Shown here one piece after another: positions 42,801-47,005 of a stretch of 64,000 bases of DNA (position 1 is the first letter of the stretch; the number at the start of each line of letters is the position of its first letter). Under the pieces are notes generated by a model. It saw only the letters and a program-made list of their open reading frames with translations, was not told the DNA's origin and did no database searches. This stretch comes from Bacteroidales bacterium. GTDB lineage: Bacteria; Bacteroidota; Bacteroidia; Bacteroidales; Lentimicrobiaceae. A program made the translations under genes and the position numbers. The stretch covers positions 1-64,000 of the forward strand of contig JAEUTG010000023.1 in NCBI GenBank assembly GCA_016788045.1, in the 5' to 3' direction.

Positions 42801-45586
42801 CCTCCAATACCTCAAACCTGCCGAATCCGGTTCACGTATTCAACCTTGAGGGAACCTACAATGTACTCCTTACAGTTACCAGTGCCAGCGGTTGCACCGA
42901 TACAGTACAGCATACCGTTGTGGTTACCCCGCTGCCGCTTGTGGCCTTCCAGGTTACCTCAGGCACCTGTGTTGAGTCTCCGGTATCCTTCGAACCTGAT
43001 GCTACGGTGATGGATCTTACCTCTATCGCAAGCTGGGAATGGAACTTCGGCGACGGCAGCCCGACTTCGGACCTGCCAACACCAACCCACACCTATACCA
43101 CAGTAAGTGTATACGATGTTACACTCACTGTAACCGACCTGAATGGCTGTATCAACAGCATTACACAGCAGGTTTCCATTGGTGCCCTCCCGGTTTCAGC
43201 ATTCACCTTTGTAAGTGCCTGTGCCGACAACACCACCTCCTTCACTGATCATTCTTACACCATTACCGGTGAGGAAATTACAGCCTGGTCATGGAACTTC
43301 AATGACCCGAACGCTGTACCAGGCACCGACGTATCTGCAGAACAGAACCCTGTATACCAGTATGCAGCAGAAGGTCTGTACAATGTAACCCTTACCGTTA
43401 CAACAGAGAACGGATGCAGCGGATCAGTAACCGTACCGGTTCAGGTATTCCCGGCTCCGACCGCAGCATTCACCTATGTGACCAATGCCTGCGCCAACGG
43501 TTCTGTCGGATTCCAGGATGCTTCTGTCAGCTATCAGGGAGCAATCACCGCCTGGGAATGGGAATTTGAACCCGGATACACTTCAGTACTTCAGAATCCG
43601 AACCACATCTTCTTCCACTCCGACAGCTGCTACAATGTACGCCTGGTAGTTACCGACCTGCGCGGCTGTATCGATACTCTTGTACAGGAAGTGTGTGTAC
43701 CTGCAGGTCTGGAAGTTGCCATTGACCACAATGTAACCTGCTCCGGCGACACTACCTTCTTCAATCCGGTAGTGGTATCACCGGTTGGCGATTCACTGGT
43801 TGCCTTTGAATGGGACTTTGATGATCTTGCCTCAGGAATTCACAATACCTCAACCCTGCGCAATCCCGCCCACTACTTCGCCGCACCGGGCTCGTATCTG
43901 GTATCGCTGAATGCAACCGATGAAAACAACTGCATCACCAGGGTTTACCAGCGCGTCGATGTGCTCAACCTGCCAATGCCTTCGTTCAGCTATGTGGCCG
44001 GAACCTGCGACAGCACCATTTACTTCACCGACCTGTCGAACGGTAACGGAGCCAACATCAGCAGCTGGATCTGGAATTACGGAGACGGCAGTTCAGATAC
44101 ACTCTTGACTGCTCCGGCCGACACCAACCATTTCTACGCAACAGCCGGTATCTTTGAGGTAAGCCTTACTACCATCACCGTAAACGGATGCGAGGCAACC
44201 TACACCACGAGTGTTGACCGTATGCCATGTATCACAGCCGGTTTCACCATGCTGGATACACTCACCTGCGAACGTCATGAACTTACCTTTGAAGACCAGT
44301 CGTTCTGCGGCAATCCGATCAACAGCTGGGAATGGAATTTCGGCGATGGTGATACCCTGGTGTACTCAGAGGTACAGCCGACGGTAACTCACATCTACCA
44401 GCTTGGCGGAACCTACAATGTAAGCCTGGTAGTTACCACAACGGTTGCCGGAAAGTCTGTAAGCGATACCCTCACGCAGACCGTTAAAGTACTTGCTTCA
44501 CCTGTTGCTGCCTTCGCTGTAAGCGATGTCTGTCTCAACCAGAACACCATCTTCACCGACCAGTCAACCTGGACAGAATCGAAGATCAGTGAATGGAGCT
44601 GGGATTTCGGCGATCCGCTCTCGGTTTACGACACCACTTCGATGCGTAACCCGGCCTATCTGTACGACCGTGCAGGACTCTACACCGCAAGCCTCACCGT
44701 AACCAACGAATACGGATGTACCGATACCATCAGCCACCAGCATACGGTTCACTACCTGCCGGTTGCCGACTTCAGCTACAGCCTGGCCTGCCAGAACAAC
44801 TTCACGCTGTTCACCGACCTGAGCGACAGTGCCGATGCCCACATTGATCAATGGTGGTGGAGATTCAGCGACTCACTGAATATGCTTGGCCTGGCCGGCG
44901 TTCAGCACCCGCACTTTACCTTCGAAAACACCGGTATCTACAACGTTGAGCTTACCATCGTAAATGCTTACGGTTGCTCCGACACCATCACCAAAGAACT
45001 CACCGTAAACCCGAAACCCACCAGCGCCTTCTCATTCACAGAGAATTATGAGAATACCCAGGGAAGGGTTCAGTTTATCAATGGTTCGATCGGTGCCAAC
45101 GCTTATGAGTGGAATTTCGGTACCGGAATCCAGTCATTTGAAATCGATCCGGTTATTGACTTCACTTCCGAAGGTAATTACGAAATCTCACTCATCACGC
45201 TGAACGAATTTGGCTGCCCCGACACCCTGAGCATGGAATACAACCTGATGTTCAAGGGACTGTGGGTTCCCAATGCCTTCTCGCCCAACAACCCCAATGC
45301 AGCCGTCAGGTATTTCAAACCGGTTGGTATTAACCTTAAATCCTACGTAATAGAAGTATTTGACACCTGGGGCAACCTGCTCTGGACATCGGATAAGCTC
45401 GACGATAACGGGTCACCTGCCGAAGGCTGGAACGGAACCTTCAACGGCAATCTGGTGCAGCAGGATGTTTACCTGTGGAAAGCAAGGGCAATCTTCGAAG
45501 ATGGCAGCATCTGGCACGGCAGCGATGTCGGTGACAACACCAACATACCACAGAAAACCTCCGGGACAGTTACACTCATCAGGTAA
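21866..45586 (+). CDS. Giant 7906-residue repeat surface protein with T9SS type B sorting domain
   Basis: One uninterrupted frame of 7906 codons. Order: signal peptide (1-31, hydrophobic ALILFALFSSLQLLAQ); a unique segment (32-126); four PKD-like repeats (127-481); 42 repeats of about 88.8 residues (482-4209); two more PKD-like repeats (4210-4386); six Ig-like repeats of about 75 residues (4387-4834); 16 more 88-residue repeats (4835-6247); 18 PKD domains with W-x-F/W-x-F-G-D-G cores (6248-7798); and a type B T9SS sorting domain (7799-7906, with LWVPNAFSPNNP, VIEVFDTWGNLLW and GWNGTFNG). It is predicted to be exported across the outer membrane and held at or released from the surface; an adhesin or cell-cell/matrix role is inferred from the architecture. 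No enzymatic domain is seen. A PorP/SprF gene follows after 36 bases, the usual partner of type B cargo. Start chosen because it gives the signal peptide directly. Confidence 0.95.
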   Translation: MKTFYRIFGGKVKERALILFALFSSLQLLAQPCATPPVAYLTGDATICQGASTDVYLYISQGTAPWRVIYSINGVDQPEISGIMSSPYIISTSDAGDYKLSQILDANNCTGSDIGNPVTIQVNPLPSAAGFISGSTSVCQLTNSVVYSVAAIPNATGYVWSVPTGVNIVGGSNSNSITVNFSASAVSGNISVYGTNVCGNGTSSTLYVTVASLPSAAGIVSGSSTVCQGQTGVTYSVNPINNATGYEWSLPTGATISSGTNTNTITVDFSTTATSGDVRVRGNSACGNGSWSPILVVTVNRLPGNPGIITGTSTVCQGQSGVTYQVPAISQANGYEWVLPAGATINTGTNTNQITVNYSTSAASGSIQVRGTNGCGAGQWSAAYAVTVNNLPIAGGSISGTANVCQNETGLVYSVAPIAYANSYQWEYPAGFTVSGSATGSSITLNATASAVPGVIRVRGINSCGNGTYSPDFNVLISTSPVANAGLNATVCPGNTHQLSGATASNYSSLQWTSSGDGSFDNASALSPVYTPGSNDLASGSVVLTLTANGNGSCSPATSSMTLTISSSPTVDAGPDASICYSTANYMLNGSASNYITVTWTALDGSGSFGNANNLTTTYTPSAADRLQGYVTLQLTAQAAAPCSAQASDIMVLTISPAPTANAGSDVTSCGTANVNLNGTAAGYLSLNWTTSGSGTFTNQGTTTAVYTPSAADVAGGSVTLTLTAFALAPCTGSASDNLTLTLLSMPQVNAGPDVSNCGTAGYSISGSSAANYGSLLWTSTGSGTFSNPAALHPIYTPSASDLSNGSVVLTLTATGTGSCSSNTVSDQMTLFINAEPTANAGAPASICEGSSLAISDATAANYAGINWTTSGTGTFTGNGTLTPTYTPSLSDAIAGSVNLTLTVAPIAPCSGNAVSVKALTIRRSPVVNAGADATSCGNDPYTITGAGASNYSTLLWTSSGSGSFVNPNILNATYIPGASDLLSGTVTLTITANGIAPCSLPVSDNMTLTIVNTPSANAGLDGSTCETTAFTVSSATAANYSTINWTTTGTGILSNSGTLTPSYLPSHNDALAGTVTLTLTASGTAPCSVAATDMMQIAVTPTPIVSAGVNFSVCGDNSFIVPGASAQYSSGLAWTSSGTGVLVNANQINPTYTPSAADVANGQVTLTLTATGNAPCVAPVSSAVLVTINQIPVVFAGNDITICEGPHNISGAAASNYSTLMWTSNGDGVFINPTVLNPIYTPGPGDLINGLVTLTLSATSLAPCTDVVSDNVIFNINPMPVAYAGPNATICEGGNYELINATATNYTSLSWSTSGSGNFNNMNTLNPIYTPSLADIANGAVTLTLTLNNPPCLPQTSDMTLAIRQNPVANAGTDAAICEGSSYMVNNASATNASSVLWATSGSGTLMNPTTLTPTYIPSAADIMIGSVQLTMTVFATAPCIATDVDAMEITITRTPTAFAGNDETICANQTQTIAGSNASQYSSLAWSTSGDGVLLAANTLYPTYVPGTIDESLGFAVLTLTAYGISPCTGNATDQMMLTVIAEPQVNAGPDIQICVGSNVPLISATAQSTSSVFWTTSGSGTFSDPTLVNPVYTPSAQDIANGSVILIITGQGITPCTTTATDAMILQISQPPVVDAGSDGDICETGQYYIFDASATDFSAITWTTMGDGSFSNHNSINPTYTPGPADIAAGSVLLYLNATSLLPCSGSVSDAMLLTIHPMPVISAGPDAATCDTDTYLLASATAQDFSNLTWTSSGSGWFSNAATLNPIYTPSAIDIINGSVTLTLTADGLLPCTGQVTDQMVLSIEPSPVANAGIDETICVGSFTITTASATNYNTLHWVSSGSSGTLLNANTITPTYMPSAADILAGSVVLTLTASANAPCAVDAVDQVTITIRPITAVSAGADVTICEGSDFTPNTATASNYASLLWTSTGSGAFINANTLTPTYTPSPADIATGWVTLTLTANSIAPCTQTVTDLMILTITPQADVEAGPNETICESGIFTTSGAAVTNHVSLQWSTNGTGTFADPTLLITTYTPSAADIANGSVNLTLTAISQAPCAAPVSDLLTLTIQQGPMADAGPDAAICESDSFTVSGASATDFSTVNWTTTGNGTFVDGSTLSPTYTPGLADIAAGSVIITLHAQPKSPCGTPATDSFILTINREATANAGADASVCEGTGLLILDATATHYTTLTWTTSGTGTFSDANTLNPTYFPSSDDVTNGSVVLTLSAVSAAPCSVPVTDTKLVAVIAMPEVEAGNDDISCGLALYNITGASASDYASLQWTTSGTGVFTNSSQLNPSYQPSAADLVAGSVTLTLTANSAAPCTADPSDSFVLTLQPEAVVDAGADAAVCEGSSYTVFDATAANYSAVNWSTNGSGVLVNGNSLTPTYTPSAADALAGTVTMILTSYGVSPCGDVNDQKVLTISPMPLVNAGPDAEICFGSSYALSLSTAQHQSSVNWATSGSGSFSNPTLLHPVYTPSAADLLAGQVLLTVTATATAPCSGDVSDFMILMFKEGPVADAGADATICEGSTFTVSTATATNYMSLDWTTSGSGSFTLGNTLTPTYTPGASDLLTGFVTLTLNAYGNPPCAEYHDDMVLSFAKPVTADAGADVNVCEGQVVIVADASAQHYASVNWTSSGTGILSNPTTLTPTYTPSAGDLIAGSVNLTLTAFGFAPCNGQASSVKVVNLTPAAQVNAGPDATLCQGSTFTVSGASASTVTALNWTSNGSGSFSGNGTLTPTYTPSLADFISGSVTLTLTGTATSPCNAPAVDAMILTLIPSAIVNAGSDATICETDSYTVSTASASNYTSLVWTSNGTGTLLNPNTLTPTYTPSAADIAAGSVSLTLTANSAAPCNVPVNDNMILTISGMPEAFAGADATICEGQQYTISGATATTGLTFAWTSNGTGSFLNSNTLSPTYVASPADILNGSVTITLSVQGTGACNALVTDDMVLTIDRMATADAGADAAICEGYTYTLINAVATDYAAVNWTTSGSGSFANPAIVNATYNPSAADIANGSVVLTIQAAASGVCTGSESDMMTLSFNTLPLVNAGSDLSSCDATITINGATASNYSSLLWTSAGTGTLSNATTLNPTYVPSGSDIANGFVDLTLTAQATAPCTGSSSDVMRINLNEGPVVNAGNDGSICESNTFTINGANASNASLITWSTSGTGTFSNAHILAPVYTPSAADVLSGSVVLTLTATPVAPCSASVSDDLTLTIAPVATAYAGVDGTTCSTSYLITGATASNYSSFNWATSGSGTFINQTTLTPTYQPSAADFLAGSVVLSLEVHSQSPCTQLVTDAMTLTLLNEPVANAGVDGSVCEGTTFMVVSASASNFSALNWTTSGSGTFSGQTTLNPVYTPSVTDIANGSVVLTLTATASSPCSNTATDQMTLSIQRGATANAGSDASVCEGTSYVLSGTVSNSTLFSWSSSGTGTFASGSTLTPTYTPSAADIAAGSVNITLTAFASAPCSTPATDLMILSIIRQPVVNAGADATSCGTNYSITTASASYYNTLSWSTTGTGTFINPNSINPTYVASLADIAAGSVTLTLTATGNSPCTATVSDQLVLSFAPVPTVFAGVDAAVCGINSYTLADATAVNYSGLTWSTSGSGTFSNTTLLNAVYMPSAGDLASGSVTLTLTATSLAPCNTTASDEMELSFNLSPLANAGPDANSCGTAAFQVTGATAANHSSVYWTHNGTGTIAGSTGLNPVYTPSQGDVLTGQVTLTLHVAALAPCTGEVTDFMVLHLQDGPEANAGADLSICEGQSLTLSGATATGYASLLWSTSGSGTFSSPTATNPIYYPGAGDIAAGTVNLTLTLQGAPPCNTIASDFMVLTIQKLPVANAGADAVCCGSTYQLINASALNYSSVNWTTSGTGFFSNSNLVNPVYTPSAGDITSGSVVLTLTVTGVNPCNNQAADQMTLTIGSAVTANAGADANTCGSSAFTVSTSSATNYSTINWTSSGTGTFANQTTLYPTYTPSAGDQALGSVTLTMHVQGIAPCFSNVQDNMLLTINDGATVNAGPDAQVCDGSNFTVTGASATNYAAISWSTTGSGTIISGNTLSPTYMPSAQDYINGSVILTLSAISPAPCTGNISDEMVLVFTDGPVANAGPDADICFGVSYTVTGASASGYLTLNWTSTGTGTLVNANSLTPTYIPSNGDRTAGSVNLILTVQGAAPCFGSATDVMTLAISSLPVASGTISGPQNVCAGQTGVSYSVTPVQYATGYNWILPSGATLVSGANTANIVVDFSASAVSGSFFVNATNACGNGPVSAAYAVTVEPLPGNPGIIMGPSTLCQNTQSVVYSVNPVTGATAYQWTVPTGASIASGSGTNMITVDFSTSAISGNITVTPQNSCGSGTTATLAVLVNPMPAAPVITASGPVEFCEGGSVILSATAGYASYLWSNGMTTQNITVNTSGTYSVVTSDVNGCASLTSNQIDVNVHMQFVPVVTASGPTNLCIGESVTLSAPTGYASYVWNTGQTSASIVVNSAGNYNVTVTDLFGCVSLPSANIAVTVNSTPATPVITASGPVSFCAGGSVTLSAPAGYASYLWSNGETTQSILVTSSGIFSVTVSTLSGCSSLPSAPVSVLVNPYPATPVITALGATTFCNGQSVVLSATAGFASYLWSNGAVTQNITVTESGSYTVVVSDAIGCSSQASAPVSVTVLQPATPAITANGPINFCTGGSVMLSAPAGFAAYLWSNGEITQNITVTVSGSYSVQVTDAMGCISDPSNIIAVNVYPPSTPPVIFANGPTSLCDGETVTLMAPAGYAVYVWSNGQTTQNIIVSTPGNYFVTVTDVNGCTSVASNVITVDVVTPPTADAGSNADVCAGDNYTINDASASDYSSLTWTSSGSGYFVNNGNIDPTYVPSAGDISTGSVILTLSAIGNGPCTMAAESSMLLGFTDAPVAYAGVDFNICEGSNINITTATASNYQTISWSTSGSGTFLNGNTLTPTYIPSVLDINSGLVSLTLTASASAPCTIPASDAVMVTIHKSPQAFAGSNTSICPPDQYTTLTATASNYSHLLWTTNGTGTFTDPTSLVTVYSPSAADIMNGSVTLNLTAYANAPCTSVSDDIVLILVQDPIADAGADITICEGDNAIINGTASGYQSIFWTTSGSGNIVNGNTLSPTYLPSATDIANGWVTLTLTANPMAPCASQAIDAMQLNITRSPQIFAGADVSLCPVVPYTTSTATASFYSNVLWSTNGTGTFSNTTTVVTTYTPSAADIANGTVTLSLTGYANSPCSSASDEIVLLLSNEATANAGPDALICEGNNVSITGASATNYQSLNWATTGTGTIVNGNSLTPMYIPSMADINNGSVILSLTATPLAPCANAASDAMTINISRTPQIFAGDDTALCPAGPYTTTTATASYYSMLQWTSNGTGTFSTPNALVTTYTPSASDIANGNVTLTLTGFANAPCSSVSDNIVITLSQEAIVNAGADATICEGMQHTISGASASNYQSISWISTGTGVIMNGNTLTPTYIPSIADITNGGVVLSLIATPVAPCSGNITDAMQLNITRTPVVFAGTDAAICPPGSYTVADATASYCAALLWSSSGTGVFSSTSTLVTIYSPSPADIANGTVTLTLTGYANSPCSNVSDEVVLYFVAEAQANAGGDAVICEGAQHLISGASASNYSTLTWTSSGSGSFVNNGSLTPTYIPSAADVNNGMVILTLTANPVAPCAVAAADAMILTIERRATANAGPNASTCYGDAFYLAAATASFYSDVLWTTSGTGTFTNPAEVNATYIPSAADLASGTVTLTLNAYGNAPCTDATDFMVLGITPGATVDAGPDDNICFGPAPVTGASATNYASLQWTVSFGTGIIINAGNIMPTYLPSAGDLANGYAILTLTVNPLAPCTDPIADNKTLTISETPIVDAGLDAIICQGSTYTINDATAANFAMLQWTTSGSGTWINANTLNPTYTPSAADAAAGSVVLTLEATNGSCPVVTDYMQLNIQPEVTVDAGSDADICEGSTYTIFNASAANYSNINWITSGSGTFSNSSVLNPVYTPSAADIAAGSVVLTITGISSAPCAGSATDNMTLNIRYSPVADAGTDGLVCEGDEYIIGDAMAYDYASVIWTSTGTGTFINGSSLSATYIPSPADIAAGSVTLTLIASNPPCADDTDSQSLTIIQSPLVNAGPDVTICNSCNYTVSGAVVNNAVSYSWSTTGTGTITNGTTLTPTYQPGAGDISNGSATLILTVVSASGCGSFSDEMVIFINQNPDLDFTWEPVCEGQPTSFFVDETMTDVNSIAVWHWNFGDGFYANVMNPSHTFPAVGVYEVTLTATDTAGYTSIISHFVQINSSPIAFFSFDTPNCEGNATQFNNLSSTENGYITRWVWNYGDGSANDTIYFPNDPNPEHTYANSGIFEVSLNVLNSYGCENTFSTEVTVTPNPVANFYYTTLCEDLLVNFQDASFPNGAGNIEAWAWNFDDPSSGIFNTSDLEDPQHIFSAPGTYNVTLQITNFNNCTDTITKQVTVGGAPAVEFTWQSSCAEALTSFFADATVINLNAVATFAWEFGDGGISNLQDPQHMYAAGGDYTVMLTITDTAGCSNTVSHLVHVSPLPDAYFSFTAPTCFQTETEFNDLSYTQSGYITEWEWIFGDGNSTTVTFPNNQNVSHQYAAAGFYNVTLNITTSEGCEATETIMVEVIPNPVANFINTSSCLGEAVEFTDLSQPNGGGQITGWAWDFGDPTSGVNNTSLLVNPTHVYAQPGTYIVSLIVTTGNSCADTTTRTLTIAPAPVVDFAFTAGCSNDTIQFTSSTYVNMGATLNWMWEFGDGTTSTEADPQHIYLSQGIYTVNLTITDTAGCTASISHPLSVIPGPQAMFSFTAPACSGTDVQFNDMSVANGSVITSWLWDFGDGNTQLINAPGNPDVTHVYANAGVYTVTLSITNLEGCDAETSMDVQVVTGPTAEFEFEPGCLGSPVAFTDLTSTNGGPALVQWLWNFGDPASGTSNTSNLPNPVHVFNLEGTYNVLLTVTSASGCTDTVQHTVVVTPLPLVAFQVTSGTCVESPVSFEPDATVMDLTSIASWEWNFGDGSPTSDLPTPTHTYTTVSVYDVTLTVTDLNGCINSITQQVSIGALPVSAFTFVSACADNTTSFTDHSYTITGEEITAWSWNFNDPNAVPGTDVSAEQNPVYQYAAEGLYNVTLTVTTENGCSGSVTVPVQVFPAPTAAFTYVTNACANGSVGFQDASVSYQGAITAWEWEFEPGYTSVLQNPNHIFFHSDSCYNVRLVVTDLRGCIDTLVQEVCVPAGLEVAIDHNVTCSGDTTFFNPVVVSPVGDSLVAFEWDFDDLASGIHNTSTLRNPAHYFAAPGSYLVSLNATDENNCITRVYQRVDVLNLPMPSFSYVAGTCDSTIYFTDLSNGNGANISSWIWNYGDGSSDTLLTAPADTNHFYATAGIFEVSLTTITVNGCEATYTTSVDRMPCITAGFTMLDTLTCERHELTFEDQSFCGNPINSWEWNFGDGDTLVYSEVQPTVTHIYQLGGTYNVSLVVTTTVAGKSVSDTLTQTVKVLASPVAAFAVSDVCLNQNTIFTDQSTWTESKISEWSWDFGDPLSVYDTTSMRNPAYLYDRAGLYTASLTVTNEYGCTDTISHQHTVHYLPVADFSYSLACQNNFTLFTDLSDSADAHIDQWWWRFSDSLNMLGLAGVQHPHFTFENTGIYNVELTIVNAYGCSDTITKELTVNPKPTSAFSFTENYENTQGRVQFINGSIGANAYEWNFGTGIQSFEIDPVIDFTSEGNYEISLITLNEFGCPDTLSMEYNLMFKGLWVPNAFSPNNPNAAVRYFKPVGINLKSYVIEVFDTWGNLLWTSDKLDDNGSPAEGWNGTFNGNLVQQDVYLWKARAIFEDGSIWHGSDVGDNTNIPQKTSGTVTLIR
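22244..23308 (+). repeat. Four PKD-like repeats (protein residues 127-481)
   Basis: Each unit of about 89 residues follows the pattern AGxIxGxxxVCQ, then VxYSVxPIxxAxGYxWxLPxGA, then ITVxFSxxAxSG, then GxNxCGNG. Two further members of the same family reappear at 34493-35023. Confidence 0.85.
23309..34492 (+). repeat. First block of 42 tandem 88-89-residue repeats (residues 482-4209)
   Basis: Each unit begins VNAG(P/A)DA-x-I-C-E-G and runs through NYSSLxWTTSGTGTF, a YTPSAADIAAGSVTLTLTA segment, and ends APC ... D-x-M-x-L-T-I. The two cysteines (ICEG and APC) are kept in nearly all units. Counted by eye from the translation; the mean length is 266 bases per unit. I know the pattern from other Bacteroidota surface proteins but cannot name a family for it. 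Confidence 0.9.
34493..35023 (+). repeat. Two further PKD-like repeats (residues 4210-4386)
   Basis: ASGTISGPQNVCAGQTGVSY and PGIIMGPSTLCQNTQSVVY are members of the N-terminal PKD-like family, here placed in the middle of the protein before the Ig-like block. Confidence 0.85.
35024..36367 (+). repeat. Six Ig-like repeats (residues 4387-4834)
   Basis: Units of about 75 residues with the pattern PVITASGPxxFC-x-GxSVxLSA, GYASYLWSNGxTTQ, ITVxxSGxYxVxVxD and GCxSxxS. This Ig-like repeat is common in gliding-associated and T9SS type B proteins. Confidence 0.88.
36368..40606 (+). repeat. Second block of 16 tandem 88-residue repeats (residues 4835-6247)
   Basis: Same family as the first block. Units 45-52 (36902-39022) alternate between an ICPP/LCP...YTT type and an ICEG type, so the true period there is two units (about 530 bases). 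The last unit (NSCNYTVSGAVV) is the most divergent. Confidence 0.9.
40607..45259 (+). repeat. Eighteen PKD domains (residues 6248-7798)
   Basis: Units of about 86 residues with the PKD core W-x-W-x-FGDG (or FGDP) and an H-x-Y/F ... G-x-Y-x-V-x-L-x-V/I turn, ending in GC-x-D-T/S. The first nine fall into a repeating three-domain pattern; later ones are more individual and the last lacks the GDG core. Confidence 0.9.
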
Positions 45587-45622
45587 GCCTGAAACTATAT
45601 ACAACTCGCAAAAAACTACATC

Positions 45623-46732
45623 ATGAAAACGATACGGATTTCCCTGCTAACTTTACTTGCAGCACTGGTTTCAGGTCTTTCACAAGCGCAAGACCCCCTC
45701 TTCTCACAGTTCTATAACAATCCCATCTATTACAATCCGGGAGCAGTCGGACTCACCCCCGGTCTGAGGGCCAGGTTTACCGTGAGGGATCAGTGGCCTG
45801 AGCTGCCTGCAGATCTGAGGAACTATACCTTCAGTATGGATTTCGCCGAACGCGATATTCCGGGATCCGGGGGACTGGGCCTGATCGTGATGTCAGACAA
45901 TGCCGGATCGGGATACCTGAAAACCTCAACCGTCGGTCTGTCAACAGCTGTAAGGGTTGCTGTTCAGGAGAATATGGTGGCTCAGGTGGGTATCATGACC
46001 TCCTTTGTGCAGAAACGTCTGAATTGGGATAACCTGGTATTTACCGATCAGCTTGACCCGGTTTACGGGAACATCTATGAAACCAGTTTCCAGGAACCAA
46101 CAACCGGCAACGTCGTTTATCCCGACTTTTCAACCGGGGGTGTATTCAGGTTTACTGAAAGCAGCAACACCTTCAGTGCCATTCAGGGAACCTTCGGCCT
46201 GGCGGTACATCACATCTTCCGCCCCAACGAATCGTTCATCGGCCTTACTTCACCCCTGCCACGCAAATTGTCGATTACCGGCGATATCCTGTTTGAAATT
46301 GACGGTGGTTCCAACGGCCCGTTCTTTGAGCGCGACAGCAAGAAAAACAACTTCAAGTTTAACCCGGGTTTTATCTACGAATCTCAGGCTGATTTCAGAA
46401 CCTATATGGTGGGTCTGAATCTCCTGAAGTCATCAATCTACAGTGGTGTATGGTTCCGTAACCGTACCTCTGAACTGGCAAAATCAAACGACCTGATCTT
46501 TATGCTCGGACTGAATGCCCCTTTTACCAGCCAGACCCGCATGAAAATCAACTATAGCTACGACTTTATCCTCACAGAAGTGAGAACTGCAGCCGGCTGC
46601 TCGCATGAGGTATCCATTACCATCGAGCTTGACGACTTCAACATGTTTAACCGTGGAAGAAGAAATGGCGGATTCGGTTTTTCAACCCGCAACCACCGCA
46701 CCATGGAAGAACTGCAGTGTTCACCCTTCTGA
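45623..46732 (+). CDS. PorP/SprF family type IX secretion outer-membrane protein
   Basis: 369 residues. Signal peptide about 1-22 (LTLLAALVSGLSQAQ) followed by the family's first motif DPLFSQFYNNPIYYNPGAVGLT. Further features are GLGLIVMSDNAGSGYLKTSTVGLSTAVRV, a mid-chain FSTGGVFRFTE, and the closing TAAGCSHEVSITIELDD strand. PorP/SprF proteins are outer-membrane barrels, often encoded directly beside a type B sorting-domain protein and needed for its export or anchoring, as SprF is for the adhesin SprB. Here the partner is the giant protein 36 bases upstream. A hairpin terminator follows, so the two genes form one unit. Confidence 0.94.
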   Translation: MKTIRISLLTLLAALVSGLSQAQDPLFSQFYNNPIYYNPGAVGLTPGLRARFTVRDQWPELPADLRNYTFSMDFAERDIPGSGGLGLIVMSDNAGSGYLKTSTVGLSTAVRVAVQENMVAQVGIMTSFVQKRLNWDNLVFTDQLDPVYGNIYETSFQEPTTGNVVYPDFSTGGVFRFTESSNTFSAIQGTFGLAVHHIFRPNESFIGLTSPLPRKLSITGDILFEIDGGSNGPFFERDSKKNNFKFNPGFIYESQADFRTYMVGLNLLKSSIYSGVWFRNRTSELAKSNDLIFMLGLNAPFTSQTRMKINYSYDFILTEVRTAAGCSHEVSITIELDDFNMFNRGRRNGGFGFSTRNHRTMEELQCSPF

Positions 46733-46783
46733 TCAAAATTCAGCGATCCCCCCGACCATTACTTCTGTTATGGTTTTCGCAAG

Positions 46784-46805
46784 AAAAGCCCCGAAAGGGG
46801 CTTTT
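46784..46805 (+). terminator. Terminator after the giant gene-PorP unit
   Basis: A perfect nine-base stem AAAAGCCCC/GGGGCTTTT with a GAAA tetraloop, 51 bases after the PorP/SprF stop codon. Symmetric A and T tracts make it a possible bidirectional terminator. Confidence 0.85.
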
Positions 46806-47005
46806 CCCGTTTCTGAAGGTTACAGTTCGCATCCGAATCGCTTCAACACCTATGTTTCGTCACGTCAGTTCAACCTTACCGTTATCCTGATTTAAAAAGT
46901 ATATCCGTTTACAGTCTGATTTTCAATATATAAGCTGATATCTCATTGTCCGGTATCCTGTTACAGTAAACGACCTGAATGCCCTTATAACACCATATGC
47001 AAAGC

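Noticed and set aside
21866..45586. Artificial concatenation of repeats by assembly
   Set aside because: Repeats are clearly diverged at the residue level and differ throughout, which argues against a collapsed or looped assembly; repeat number could still be off locally.
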